A stretch of DNA of 64,000 nt from NCBI GenBank assembly GCA_012656075.1, contig JAAKBF010000171.1, forward strand, positions 744,001 through 808,000. Direction: 5' to 3'. Source of the stretch: Phytophthora hibernalis (taxonomy: Eukaryota > Oomycota > Peronosporomycetes > Peronosporales > Peronosporaceae). Each line of letters begins with the position of its first letter. Position 1 is the stretch's first letter. Below are positions 34,599 through 46,732 of this stretch, one piece after another. The notes under the pieces are model-generated. The model saw only the letters and a list, made by a program, of their open reading frames with translations. It was not told the DNA's origin and did not search any database. The position numbers were made by a program, and so were the translations under genes.

Positions 34599-36846
34599 CT
34601 AGTCCACAGCACTCATGTCGAGTCGTGTGGTGGTTGGTTGAGGGTCCGTGTGTGTGATGGTGGCCTTCCTCGCAGCCTGGTACACGTTTTCAGCAGCGCT
34701 GCAGAGCTCAGCAAACTGGGCCAGCACCTCGGACGTAGACGCTCCGGCGTTGATGCGAGGGATTTGGGTCGTGCGCGGGACGGTGGGCGGCGTCCACACC
34801 GTTGCCCGTTCACCTTCCGCTGTTGGCCAAGACTCTTCGGTCTCTTGCGGCAATGGCTTGGGCGACTGCAGCGGGGACGATGGCGGCGACGGCCACGCCG
34901 CAGGAGACTCCGCCGATTTTTCGTTCGTTGGCGACGGCACCACCGCTCCCCACGCATACTGCACCACTGCCTCGGGAAGCGAGTCGTCGAGTTGTACAGG
35001 CATTTCTTGGTGCATCGACACGGCTTGCGAGCTCACCACGGTGCAGTCGTAGTCGTCCTCATCTTCCGCATCCGAGTCGATGTCCCATACATCTCGACTC
35101 GCTGCCACCGGAATCGCTGCATCCGCACTTCCAGACTTCGGCGTCCTCACAATCTTGACTGGACCCTTGCTGTTGCTACGAGTCCTGGCATCTTTTGTAC
35201 GGCTGCGTGGCTGCGAGTCCAGGGCATTAGCACCCGGTTGGCACTCACCACCGTGTCGTCATCATCGTCGTTGTCTTCAGTCTCCGAGTTATAATCCCAA
35301 GCTGGCTTCGCATTCGACTCCATCTTTCTCTGAGACTGTGTTTGACGTGGCGTCCGGCTCACCCTTCGAACGGGGGTCGTAAGGAATACCTTTTCCGCAT
35401 CTGCTTTCTCCTGTTCTCGTTCGTTGTTTGTACGCCCACTCACTGTTCCACGCCTGATCTTAACGCCGTCAGCTCGGCTGTTACTACGGCTGCGAGTACT
35501 GCGGCTAGAGGCCTCGGCTCCTCGCAATGTGCCACGACGCTGACTCAACTGCTTGCGCTCGCCGATTTCCTGCTTTGCAATATCCAATGAGTCGAGTTTT
35601 CGAGCATGCGTAAGGCAGTGCGTACAGATCACGACCGAGCGCTGGTCAACCGCCTTATATCCTGGACCAGGGAAGCTCAGTTTCTTCTTCACACAACAGG
35701 AGGAGCACGCACGAGCACTGCAAATACGGCAGGTGTGTCCTCTCGAGAAGGTCCCAATCGGCCTGGTGCAAACGCCGCAGTCGTTGCGCTTCTTGATTCG
35801 CACAGTGCTTGGCCGTGCAGACCCAGCCTCGGCCTCATCCGTCTTCGGGTGAGCTAGCAGCCACGAGTTTCTTGTTCTGAGCGCACAGAGCAGCCTTCAA
35901 GCAGTAGGTCAGGCTGTTCGCCGCCGAAAGCAGCGCCACGCTCTCATGGACCGAGCCATTCGGCTCGAAGTTGGTCTTCATGTACACGTCCACGGTGTTT
36001 GAAGACGTCTGGCGGTAAAGGAAGCACGACGACACCCGACCACGCACGATCCTCTTTCCTTCAAGAGGACCGAAGCTTGGGCCGAGATCCACCGAGTGCA
36101 TGAGGTGATACCCGACACGTTCGCCACCTTGGCGGTTCAAAATGCCTGTCCCCGCAATAAACGTGAGGTCGCGAGGCCACACGAAAGCCTTGACCGCAGG
36201 CGACGTAGACTTCACGACCCATTTCAAGCCGAGGAACCGGAACGGCTCGTCCGGAGTGGGACCCTGAAACTCGAACAAGGTGTCGGCGTCCACGACCTCT
36301 TCAGCTGTATACGAAGACTTGATCAACGTCCCAGTGGCATCGAACGTAGCGGTGCCGTACATGACGTCGTCCAACGTGCCCTCGATGGTTCCTACCTGGA
36401 GCAGCGTCGGCATACTCCAATCCGTGTTGGCCGTTGGTCCTGCGCCTCGGTTGGGGATCCACGGCCACGCATCATCTGTGACCGATTCCTTCGGGGCTGA
36501 AGAGACCGAGTCCTGTCCTGTAGCGCGCGCGAGTCTCATGGCCTCGAGCGTTCGACTACGCGCTCGCCTCCTGGTACCTTTGACGGAGCTGTGACTACGG
36601 CGTCGTCTGCGGGGACTCGACGGTAGACGGTGAGCTGCTCCGTCGACTTGACGGGTTTCCACATCGCTGGATGCAGTTGGTGCCGAAGACTCGGAGGTCG
36701 TGACGCCTGCCATTTTTGGTACTTGTCGTAGTCGCGCAACGCCCGCGTGAGCTGCATCAAGGCCGTGTTGATGAGTTTGTCCTTGGCGGCCTCGTTCAGC
36801 TGCAGCTTGGGAAGACCGCCTCCTGTATCGGGAACCGGTGACTCAT
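34599..36846 (-). CDS. START-FYVE lipid-binding protein
   Basis: The N-terminus MSHRFPIQEAVFP, followed after a one-base break by KLQLNEAAKDKLINTALMQL, is the stereotyped start of the oomycete START-FYVE family. A START lipid-transfer domain follows (VGTIEGTLDDVMYGTATFDA, then FRFLGLKWVVKS and GYHLMHSVDLGP). Next is a variant FYVE finger (CGVCTRPIGTFSRGHTCRIC, CVKKKLSFPG, ICTHCL), with RGHTCR in place of the canonical RRHHCR. The rest is a disordered acidic tail ending at 34599. Such proteins are thought to bind lipids at endosomal membranes. The frame is broken at GGG 36809-36811, near 36575, near 35835 and near 35150, each compatible with one lost base. No internal stop remains when read piecewise. 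Confidence 0.78.
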
Positions 36847-37986
36847 GACGTCGAATTCCAAACGTCCATGCAACGGATGCGCCTGCGGTCCTGTCGGCAA
36901 GATGGAGAATGGGGTCCACAGCGCACAGCCAGGCAGCAGAGGTGTCTCGAGTTTTCCTGCACTTCTTTGTCCGAGAACTAACATCGGCTGTTCACGCCTC
37001 GCATAGCGAAGTTGGAAGTTGAAAGTTGAGGGAGGGAAGGCAAATCGAAAGGCGAGCTCAACAGGATCGGACGGCGTGCGTCGGGCTCATTTGCTTGGGC
37101 TTTGCCTTCGAAAAAGCGGCTCGAAATGGTGGATATGTTGCGCCGGACACGTCTCGAAAGCGACGTTACTTAAACGCTGGACCGTTGTAACCCTGCGTGG
37201 AATATGCACATGTGGACTTTGTGTGCGAAGTGACAAAAGTCATTTTCAAGGTGGAAATCGCTCGACTCGAACGTTCGGGTCGTCCATTCGGACGCGGGTA
37301 AATCTTAAGATGCATCCTACGAGAAAGCGCTGCTGCGACACAGGTTCTCCCCACCCCAGGAGAGCAAAAATGTTCACAAAAGGGCAGGAAAACGAGTTTT
37401 CAGGCCGCCCATTCGGAATTGTGTTTGAAACGCACAAACGAACGATGCGTGAAAAGGTTTGTTCCTAAGCTTACCGGTACTTGCGTTGCCACGGATACAC
37501 CGCCACTTGTATCAGCTCTGACATTGACAAATGCTGACCAAGAACCAGAAGTTCGGCTACATGTGCATGAAGCAATTCTGTATACATGTACTGTATGTAC
37601 CACCGTTCGGCTCGTGCCGTCGAGGAGGCAACGACCGCCGCCATCTTTCGCTTCCCAGTTGAGGCTTTCCATTACTGAGGTCGGACCGTCGTGAACTTTT
37701 ATTCGTCCACCATGTTTGCCATCGCGACGTCGCTCTCCAGCATGATCGTCTGCAACTTGCATGGTGTTCATTATCCAGCCGCAGACGCTGGCGTCAGGCG
37801 CTGTTGCAGTCGCTCCGAGATCGACACGGCGACGAGCTCCGTTCAGCTGGTCTACTGTACTCGATCCCACAAGTAGCTTGTCTGTGTTGCAGGTTACTCT
37901 ACCCACCCGCTTCAAGTCGACACTGCACAATGGTTATCACCCGTGTGTCTCTGTCGCGCGTAGAGGCCACGGTCGGTTGCGTCGCT
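36847..37986. other. Intergenic, no gene supported
   Basis: The longest frame (37400-37930, minus, 176 codons) has mixed composition and no recognisable motif, and its 5' end runs into the neighbouring gene's 3' flank. The first 200 bases are the START-FYVE promoter side. Confidence 0.4.
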
Positions 37987-40900
37987 CTACCGAAGCTTCG
38001 GCTTGTGCGCGTAGAGGTTCGCCATGACGGCCACGAACTCGTCGAAGTCCAGCGTGGCGTCCTTGTCGCGGTCGAACTCCTTGTAGAGCTGCTCCACGTC
38101 GTCGCGGGTGAGGCCGCTCGAAACCACCGGATCCGAGGATCTGCCGCCGGCCTTGTCGTGTTCACGGGTCATGACCGCCGCCATGACGTCGTCGTCGTCC
38201 ACCCGCAGCGCCTCCATGATCTCCTGCATGCTGACGCCGCCGTCCCCGTTGAGGTCGAAGACACGGAAAATCGCCATCAACTCGCGTCGGTGCTCCGGCG
38301 TCAACGCGCCGCCAGCGCCTGTGAACGGGTTGTGAGACGACGCCGCGTTCGTGTCGGTCCCGTCGCCAGCACTGGACGCTCCTAAGAGGAACGCGCGCAC
38401 ACTACCGACCTTCGCGAGTTGAAGCATGCCGTCAATTTGCTTCTTCGTGGCGTAATGAAAGCAGGTTGCGAGCAGTTCACGTAGAGACACCTGGCCGTCG
38501 CCGTTCGAGTCGATGGTCTGGAAGATGTCGAATAGGTTGTGGTGCCCCAGCTGCTCAAACATGGACTTGTATCGCTGCAGCTCCATCGGCGTGATGTTGC
38601 CCGATCCATCGGCGTCCATGGACCAGAAGAGGCGGACAACCGACATGACCTCCTGCACGCTGTACATGCCGAACGTCTTTTTGGCAGTCAGCAGATTTGG
38701 TGACATCGGGTCTGGCACTTTGCCCCTGACTTTAGGCAGCCCTGTGGTCGAGGACCTCGCTGCGTCGGAACTTTGCTCGTCACCTTCGTCGATCTCCTCG
38801 CCAGCACCATCCAGCGTCTGTGCCGTTTGAAGCCCTTTGAAGACGTTGCCGATACTGGTGGTGAGCTCGCGCCGCTTTTGCTGCAAGTAGCCGTTCATGC
38901 GCCGCTTCTGCTGCTGCTGCTGCGCTTGTTGTCGTAAACGCCGCAAATTTTGTCGATGAGGTACGCGCTTATCTCCACGCAAAGCTTCCTGCATGCGGTG
39001 CTTGGTGTCCTCCAGGTGCTGACGCAGCACTTCAGAGTTTGATTCCGGTGCCGCAATACCATGGGCAGGTTGTTCAGAACTAGCCTCGAAAGGATCATCC
39101 ATCGACAACGAGACACTGCGCCGAGGAACTATTGGAGCTGTGCCGGGTCTTAAAGACTGACGGCGTAGTTCCACACCTGTGTCATTGCAGTATCCGCGAA
39201 CTCTATCGATGATCTCGTTGATTTCGCGCAGCTTATGAAGTGGTTTGGGTGGTTGTTTATCGCCTTCGACTGCCGAATCCTCCGGGACGCTGTCAGCCAG
39301 TCTCTCTCCTTGCGCTGATGTAGCTTCTGGCGATGACGGTGAAATTCTCCATGTAGATTTCGTCGAGTGAGCTTCTGCGACGATTACCTCCTAACGCGTT
39401 TGGTCCTGAGCAGCTTGGTCTCGTTTCCTGGTTAACATTTGTCGATGTGCTCTCTTTTGGTGGAAGTGTTGCTTCCGAAGCAGAGTCTGCAGCCGCTTTG
39501 ATGAGGCTTCCTTTGACGGCGTAGACCAAGTTGTCCGGCACTGTTACTGCTGGTTAGTGCACGAACGGGGGCTGTCTGGGGCCGCACAGCAAGTGCTGAT
39601 GGTGGAAAGTGGCGCTTCAAGAATTCTGATGCCTCTAGTGGGTCTCCGACGACATCAGTTCCATCATGGGAAGGCGGCCGACGAGTGCTGTGGCGCGTTC
39701 GGATTTCCTCCATGTTGCTATACATTTCTCGTGCTTTTCGTGTGAGTGTCGTGCGAGTAGCGATTGCGTGTTGTGCTAATTGGTACTCGGCTTGGATCTG
39801 TTGTTGAACGTCCGTATCTGGATTGAATCGAGTCGCGTTCAACGAAGACGAAGGTGTTGGACACGTAATGGAGAGCTCGTTCTCGAGATAAGTTTTGTCC
39901 ATCTTGAGGTCCCCGGTTCTAAGATGGACGGTGGATCACCAGGTGCTGTCGATATTTTGCGTTTGAGAGTTTCCTCGTGGACAACCGAACCCACCTGACT
40001 TAGACTCTGCAGACGCAAAGATTGTCTTGGGGTATTTACTTGAGGTGGCGCTTCTTTCACCTTTGTCGGTAGTAGTGTCAGTGTTCGCAGGGTTCCTACC
40101 TTGGCACGTGATTCTCGAAACTTGGAAGACTTGATAGTTGGAGAGACTGTTTCTGCAAGCTCCTTTTGGCTTTGATATCCTGTTCGAGCATCTTGATCTC
40201 AGGGTTCTTGCTGATTATATGTTCTAGCAGCATGGCGTTAACATTTCGGAGATCATTCACGTTTCGGCGACCCACGTGCTCGGCATACAGCGTCTGCCGA
40301 CGCAGCTCCAATTTTTCAGCAGGAGTTTTCTCTAGCTCATGAAGCATGCCACGAACTAGTATGTCACGCTCCTTCGTTCGAGTGGCGTTATCCTTTCGGA
40401 AGTGCCACGGCCATGATCCCTGGTTGTCAGGGTCGAACAACTTGCCAAGGCATGTGCCATCCCAGCCCCACACAAATACGCGCATGTCCAGTCCACACGT
40501 CACAACGATGTTTGGATGCCGACTGATCTCTAAGCTTGTAAGTCCATCTACATGAGCCTGCCAGCGTCGCACAAGCGTCACATCCCGCGGATAAGCCTCG
40601 TAACAGGGTACTACCAGGCCAAGACCTCGACGTACTTGGCTCAGGTTTAGCACTAGCTTGAGTCACACTCAGACCTCGTGCCGACCGACGTTTTGGCTTG
40701 GAAAGCCGAGCCCTTGCCTAGTAAGAACTCGGCAGCAGCCACGGCATTTACCACTGCTGCTTCTTTCACGTGAGCAGATGCTCGATTCTTCTGGTTTTGC
40801 TGCGCTGAGAGTTTTGCCGTATTGTTACCTTTGCTGAGTGGGGTCGTAGGACGAGACGCTCGATTTTCTTGACGTCTCCGTGACAGTCTTTTGAGATCCA

Positions 40901-43900
40901 TGTGTGACGCACGGACATTCATGTGCTCCATATCGTCTCCTAGAAGCATGGCTCCCTCAATCACTCGAAGATCCCTGACTGACTGCCTGGCGGTGTTTGT
41001 CTCGTTGGTTAGGAGGGGTGCTGTCATTAGGGTCTGCTGACTCCTTCATGCAGTCACGATGAAACATCGCCTTTGGCTGGTATCCGCGGCGCAGATACTT
41101 ACATTTGATCTCGGGAATCTTAGAAAGTGCTAGTCTTCGCATCATCATGACCGGGTCCCAAACCCCAACACACCCTTGATCATCCCCACAAACAGCAAGT
41201 ATCGGTCATTTTCCTCATCAAACACCACTTTCATACACGTTACCGCGGATGAGGTTTCCATAGGTGATTTTGGTGTCGTTGTAGCTTCAGACTCGGGTTT
41301 TATCACTGGGATTGCTGTCAACGCGTTCTTCCGAAAGATTTTCGTATTCAACAACAGTTTTCGAGCCGCACTTTCAGCCGCCTCCGTGATATCTTCTGCG
41401 CTATTAACTTTTTCATCGTCGCTTTCATCCTCATCATCTGCTCCATTTTCGTTGAGACTTTCTTGAATAACTCTAGAGGATTTTCCGCGGGTCCGTCGGC
41501 GGTGTATGACAGCATTGGTCCCGTGATCGTTCGCAAAAGCATGTAACAACTTACCAGTGTAGGCGTGCAGCAGTGGCATGACAGCGAAAAAGTAGACACC
41601 ACCCATCGAATCACCAGCAAGTAAGATGGGAAATTCAGCCCAAAACTGAAGCACGTGTATACTCAAAATGGAACCATCTTTACTGGTTGACTTCGAGTTG
41701 GGATCATCATGACTGAATCGGCAGTTTGCTTGGTGAACGAGCGTCTCGAAATCCCAAAGTGAGACGGTCATTCCCTCCGGTTCAGCAGCAACGGTAGCAA
41801 TCAAGGAGGCGTGGAAGCTATATGCACTCGTCGAGATGCCTCCAGGTATGTTGATGAGTCGACGCAGTACTCAATTCCTTTCGAGGATTCCTGGTTAGAA
41901 TTATCGTCGATGATGATGATGCCGCTGGTTCCTGCGTCTGTTAAAATAATGAGTTTGTTCTCCGAGCAGTAGTGCACGCCCACGACAGCGCACGATGCTG
42001 CAGATGTCATCGGCGGTGCGGTTTTGCCGGTTGTAGACGTTTTGCGTAGGGTACGGGACTTCGACAGGAACGATTCCTGGCAGTGCCGCATCTGTACGAA
42101 ATTCTGACAATTGAAGACTCCTACTGCCCCCAGCTCCGACACCACTACCAGTTTCCTGCATTTTGCATCATGTGCACAGATCAGAAGCTCTGTTCCAGGC
42201 TCGTTGGGGTTCGACTTTGCACTTGATCTTGGCATCGCTGGGTCCGATGGAGGCGGTAAAATCGCAGTAGAACTCGATGATGACATGGACGACGATTCCT
42301 TCTTGGCTGCCGTGCCCTGTGACGCACTCGAAGCTCTATTGCTTCCAGCACTGATACCCATATTGCCGACATGCGTAAACTCCTCGATGCAAGAACCTGT
42401 CTCGCCATCCCAAAGACTGCAAGATGAGCCAGCTACCACTACAAACTTATTGGCGGAGTAGTGGTAAAGGCACGGAGGGGAACTTCATCGAACTGCTGCA
42501 CCCGTAGACTACGAAGGTGTTGCAGCGTGCAGCTTCTGATGTGGCTACCCAGAGATTCCGACTGTACGGGTGCATGCTCACAAATGAAATCGGTTCCACA
42601 TGCACTGACGGCATTCCCAAGTCGACTGACTCGAGCTGTACAGCATGTGAAGTGCTAGAAACTGAGGAACTTGCGTTGCCTCTAGTGATATCCCAGACCT
42701 TAAACACGCCCTGGGAATCACCAGTGATAGCACGCTCCGTTTGAAAGAGTGCAAGCTGTATACCAATAAGTGGAGCACGGTGGCCTGACAACTTGAGTAC
42801 CACTTGACGAGAACTCAAATCCCAAGCAAAGGCCTCAAACTCAAAACCGGCACTTAACAGCAGATCATGGTCTGTGGAGTAACAAAGCTGCCGGACGCCA
42901 CGCTCGTGACCGTTAAGGGTGCCACGAGGGCGGCCATCAGTAATATCCCAGAGCTGAATTTTGTGCCGGAGGTCACAACTTACCAGCAAGTCATGCAGTG
43001 GAATCTCAAGAACGTCAATTACCAGATCCATGTGGCTTGAAAGACGTCGCCACAGAATTTTGGTCTCGGCGTCTACAACTTTCCAAATGTTCACCATGAA
43101 ATCGTTTCCAGATCCCACGAGTAGTGCTGAAGACTCACAAAAGCGCAGCGTAAGTTGTGCGGTAGTAGTCGTAAGACTCAAATTTTTCAGCAACGCGAAG
43201 TTTCTGCCCGATGAAGAACTCGTTGTCGATGACAATTTTCTCGAGTCACTCATATCGTAGAACGAAATGGAAAAATCTGTAGTACTGACACCGAGCCACT
43301 GGTAGCCGTGAATGAAGACAGCATCGAGAATCGATACGCTTGAAGCTGTTGGGGCGCTACTGAGGTAGGAGTCACAAAGGCCACACCATCGCCTACTAGA
43401 AGTACATCGTTGATGGGCATACCAGGACTGGTTCCTGCGGAAGACCCACTTGCTTGGGTCTGCTTTTCACCTCCTACATCCACCTCAGTCACGAATTTGC
43501 CTTCACTCGTGAAAAGCTTCACCGACCGAGCAGTGTTCTCCAGCACAAGGAACATCCGGAAGCCTGCCGACCATCTGAGCTTTTCGATCTCCGTACTGAG
43601 AGGGTTTAGAACCGAGCTGGCACTTGTGGGGCCATGTGAGTTCGAGTCGGTCCCAGGAGCCATAGCTGCTGTCGTCTTCAAAGCATGTTTGGCAACTCGT
43701 TCATAGCGATGTTTGAGAGAGCCCACTTGAGTCCGCGTAGATACCATGCCAGCGTCCACACAGAAACTCGTGAATTCGTCGAACTCCATGACGCCGTCGC
43801 CGTTGATGTCGATGTCCTCGAAGAGGTCCACAAGTGCACTCACACTGGCAGCTTTCTCCTCTGCTGTTTTGGGTCGTGGTAGTCCAGGGAGCACAATCTC

Positions 43901-44050
43901 CACGAAGTCCAGAAGCGGCAACCCCCCACCCAATCTCTCCTCGCGCTCACGAAATGCGTTCGCGATGGCCGAGAATCCTGCGCCTTTGAGACGCATCATG
44001 ACGTTCATGGTGAGCGAGTCTAATTGCCACACTTGCAGTAAGCTCGACAC
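37987..44050 (-). CDS. Large WD40-repeat protein with N- and C-terminal EF-hands
   Basis: The 5' exon (43250-44050) holds one EF-hand (FEDIDINGDGVMEFDEFTSF). WD40 repeats run from about 40400 to 43200, with words such as VSCDLRHKIQLWDITDGRPR, FKVWDITRGN, VSLWDFETLVH and CGLDMRVFVWGWDG. A coiled, charged linker follows, and a C-terminal block of four EF-hands (FWSMDADGSGNITPMEL, FQTIDSNGDGQVSLREL, FRVFDLNGDGGVSMQEI, YKEFDRDKDATLDFDEF) ends at 37987. The first three of these keep all calcium ligands; the last has a weaker loop. The layout resembles WDR49/WDR64-like proteins of motile cilia; a calcium-responsive axonemal role is inferred. The open frames are split at several places by introns or base losses, so exon borders are only approximate. 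The first in-frame ATG is at 44008; the true start may lie upstream. Confidence 0.65.
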
Positions 44051-44245
44051 AGACTGAGATCAACGATCGACTCCACAGAGTCAACCGTCGGCTCCTCGAA
44101 AATAGGAAATCATGGCCATGGTTTCCTACATCTGTGGTACGAGCATGAGTCAATTGGAAATACAAGTTATCTATCTAATCTATCAGTCCTCAAAAGAGTC
44201 GGGGTCAAGTTTCTTCATCGCTCCGAGGTTTGCACGCACTGCCAG

Positions 44246-45980
44246 CTACGCGATTGATGATCCGCCGTTCAGGATCCTACCACGAAGGCTTGGGTGGCTC
44301 ATGGCGAGAGCGAAAGTCCGCAACTCTTTCATCTTGTGTGCGAAGAAGACCGTGTCGAAGTAATATTGCTGAAGCGCACGGTTGGCGCGCTGTTCACGTT
44401 CTGTGGGCGTCGAGTCTTTCAAAGGTTGACGACGGTGTCGCACACGTCGTCCCTTTCGAACTTCGCTACGAGTCCGGAGATGTTGCGCAATGCATGCTCC
44501 TTGTCAGATACCCCACCCATGAACTGCTCCCCGTACGAGATTGTTCTAGCTTTGACCAGTGCACCTGATGACGGCGTGATTAATTCATTCATAGGTGCAG
44601 CATCCGTCGTGATGATAAACGCATTTGCAGAACGAGCTTGGTTGATATAGTGCCCGTAGCCCTCCATCATACTGGTGCACAAGAAGTAGCGACCCTGAGT
44701 GATCACGCGACCGAATTCTCCGGTCGACAACTGGCCTGTGTGCAGGTAAACGTTGCTACTTTCACTGATCCGCTCTTCGTAGTCGCTGAACTCGCCGTCG
44801 TAGAGCTCTTCGTCCATGTAGAAGTCCAACCGCGGGAAATCGGGTTGATCCAGCCAACAATCCAAGATTTGACGCGTTCCTTTTGAATGCTTTTGCCTGC
44901 CGTATGCAAGAACGAGATGTCTGAAAAGTTCTTTTTCGACAGTTCGTTCGCTTTCCTCGCGCTCAATTCGCTCTTGACGGTCAGCGCCAGATTTGATGTT
45001 GTATGGCGCGTGTAGACCACGCGCGTGCCCCGAGGGTTCCCCTCTTGACTAAACCACTTTCTCAAGTATCGAGCACACAGCGCTGTCTTGCACAAAATAA
45101 CGTCGGCTCGCCAGTAGTGCATGCTCTCCAGCTCGTACATTTCGATGTTCGGCATGAGATAGAATGGTTTAGCTGCTGGCCAGTTGGGCGCGTCTAGTGC
45201 TCTCTCCAGTAGTGGTTAAAGAAGATCATCGGCGTGTGCGGGCACAAGTCGTGGTATGTGATCGAGCGATTCCGAGCAGCATCTTCAAACTGGAGATCGA
45301 ACACCCACTGCGGTAGCATCCTCGACTCCAGAACTGCAAAAAGGTACCGATACAAGGCGTTAGGAGCTTGTCATGCATCACAAATGTCTTGCATCACTAC
45401 GTCAACGTACATTTGGTGTAGGCGGCTGCATCTTCGCAGTAGCCGAAGGAGCGCAAGTGCTCGGGCAGTAAAATATCAACATCCGGGCATCTTCGAAGCC
45501 TTTTCAGTAGGTTCGAGTCATTGTGATTCACCAACTCGTCGAGCTTTTCTCTTTGGCTTTGGCCGACGCGTCCAAACGTCCACGGGATGATACTGTTCTT
45601 GTGTTTAACGCAGCCGCGGTGCAGTGCACTTTCGTGGAGAATGTCACTAGTCTTAATGTGCTGACTCCAGTCAACCTTGAACACGTCCTCTGGGTAGAAC
45701 GTAGCGTTGAAAAGCAGAGATTCATCGGTGCTATCTAGCACCGGAGAACCTCCCTCGGCATCATTTAAGAGGCGTTGAACACGACTGACTGTGGTGAAAC
45801 TTGGTGTCAGTAGCGACAGCTCGGCTGAAATCGACCAAAGCGCTAATACCAGGGGGACACACAACAGCAATGGCAGCAGCAACGGTGGTGATGGCCGCGA
45901 CTTGCCACCGCTTGACCTCTTTTTAAGGACTTGAAGGCACTGTCAAAAGCGTCACGGGGCACCACCAAGGACGTCCTCAT
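44246..45980 (-). CDS. Type II membrane GT4-like glycosyltransferase, copy A (subfamily I)
   Basis: The start at 45980 (MRTSLVVPRDAFDSAFKSLK) leads, after a one-base break in an A-run, to a basic stretch and a single membrane anchor (LLLPLLLCVPLVLALW). The lumenal part has RRCPDVDILLPEHLRSFGYC, a phase-1 intron at 45334-45411, then ESRMLPQWVFDLQF, SYLRK-like RYLRKWFSQEGNPRGTRVV and NFSDISFLHTAGKSIQK. The donor-site-like EGYGHYINQARSANAFIITT and DAAPMNELITPSSGAL follow. The last motif matches the E-x7-E region of GT-B family 4 enzymes. Frame breaks occur near 45190, 44885 and 44440. Copy A is closest to copy C. The anchor-plus-lumenal-domain plan is that of Golgi transferases. Confidence 0.65.
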
Positions 45981-46189
45981 GCCAGCACTGCTTATCGGAA
46001 ACTGCCCACGGCACCGTACAAGTTCGACATCTGCTGCGTCTCTCCGACTCAGGAACGGGCTGGCTAAATGTCAACGGCCAGGAAACGGACTGACCTGAAC
46101 CTGAATCTGTCCTGAAACATCCTTGGTTCGTGTCTTAACTGGGTTCCTTGCTCGCGACGGGTGGTCTCCAAGCCCGCGACAGCCTAACG

Positions 46190-46480
46190 ATTGTCTATCT
46201 CCCCCACCCCGTCCGTGATAAATGATCCGCCTGCACGCGTGCATCGTTGCTCGGTGTCGAATGCACCACCGTACAAGCCTTGATCGACATAGATACAAAG
46301 GGGTGGAAACTCGGTTGGATGCTCGACCCTGCTGTATGCAGGAGCTCCAAAATCGAGAAGTCCTTCTCCTGCATATTTCACCTCACGTGAGCTAAAACTT
46401 GAGCTAAGCTGACTGCAACGTCAACGCCAAATTCGAATTCGTATAACGAGTGTACAGCATGCTGGTTCCTCAGAGGATTA
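46190..46480 (-). pseudogene. Relic of a glycosyltransferase copy (B)
   Basis: Scattered frames between copies A and C read as the family. One has MLYTRYTNSNLALTLQSA (compare YTRHTTSNLALTFKSQL of copy C), interrupted by TAG, TAG and TGA. Another has KDFSILELLHTAGSSIQ, and a third has EFPPLCIYVDQGLYGGAFD. These are the same order as in copy C, but the start, intron, C-terminal third and frame are lost. It is a decayed subfamily I copy. Confidence 0.7.
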
Positions 46481-46732
46481 ACGGAACCTTTCCTGTTGCA
46501 TTCCAGCACATGCATCTCAATAATATCGCCTGCGAATTTCGTCATTGCATGGATGACCTCTCCTATTAGCGAATCCCTCGAACGGTAGCGGCACCCGTAA
46601 TGGAGATCTTGGCCGTCGTCATCGTCAAACGTATCTCTTGTTATTATCATGGTGCCCAAATAGTGCTCAAGACGAGGCACCAGCGTCTTCAGCCACATCA
46701 CGCGACTCGGCTATCCCTACGATTCACTTCGT

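Noticed and set aside
37400..37930. Minus-strand 176-codon frame downstream of the START-FYVE promoter
   Set aside because: Irregular composition, no domain, no splice support; treated as non-coding.
46378..46701. Minus-strand 107-codon frame next to relic B
   Set aside because: Part of it is the wrong frame of the relic glycosyltransferase (NLALTLQSA in the neighbouring frame), so it is not a separate gene.
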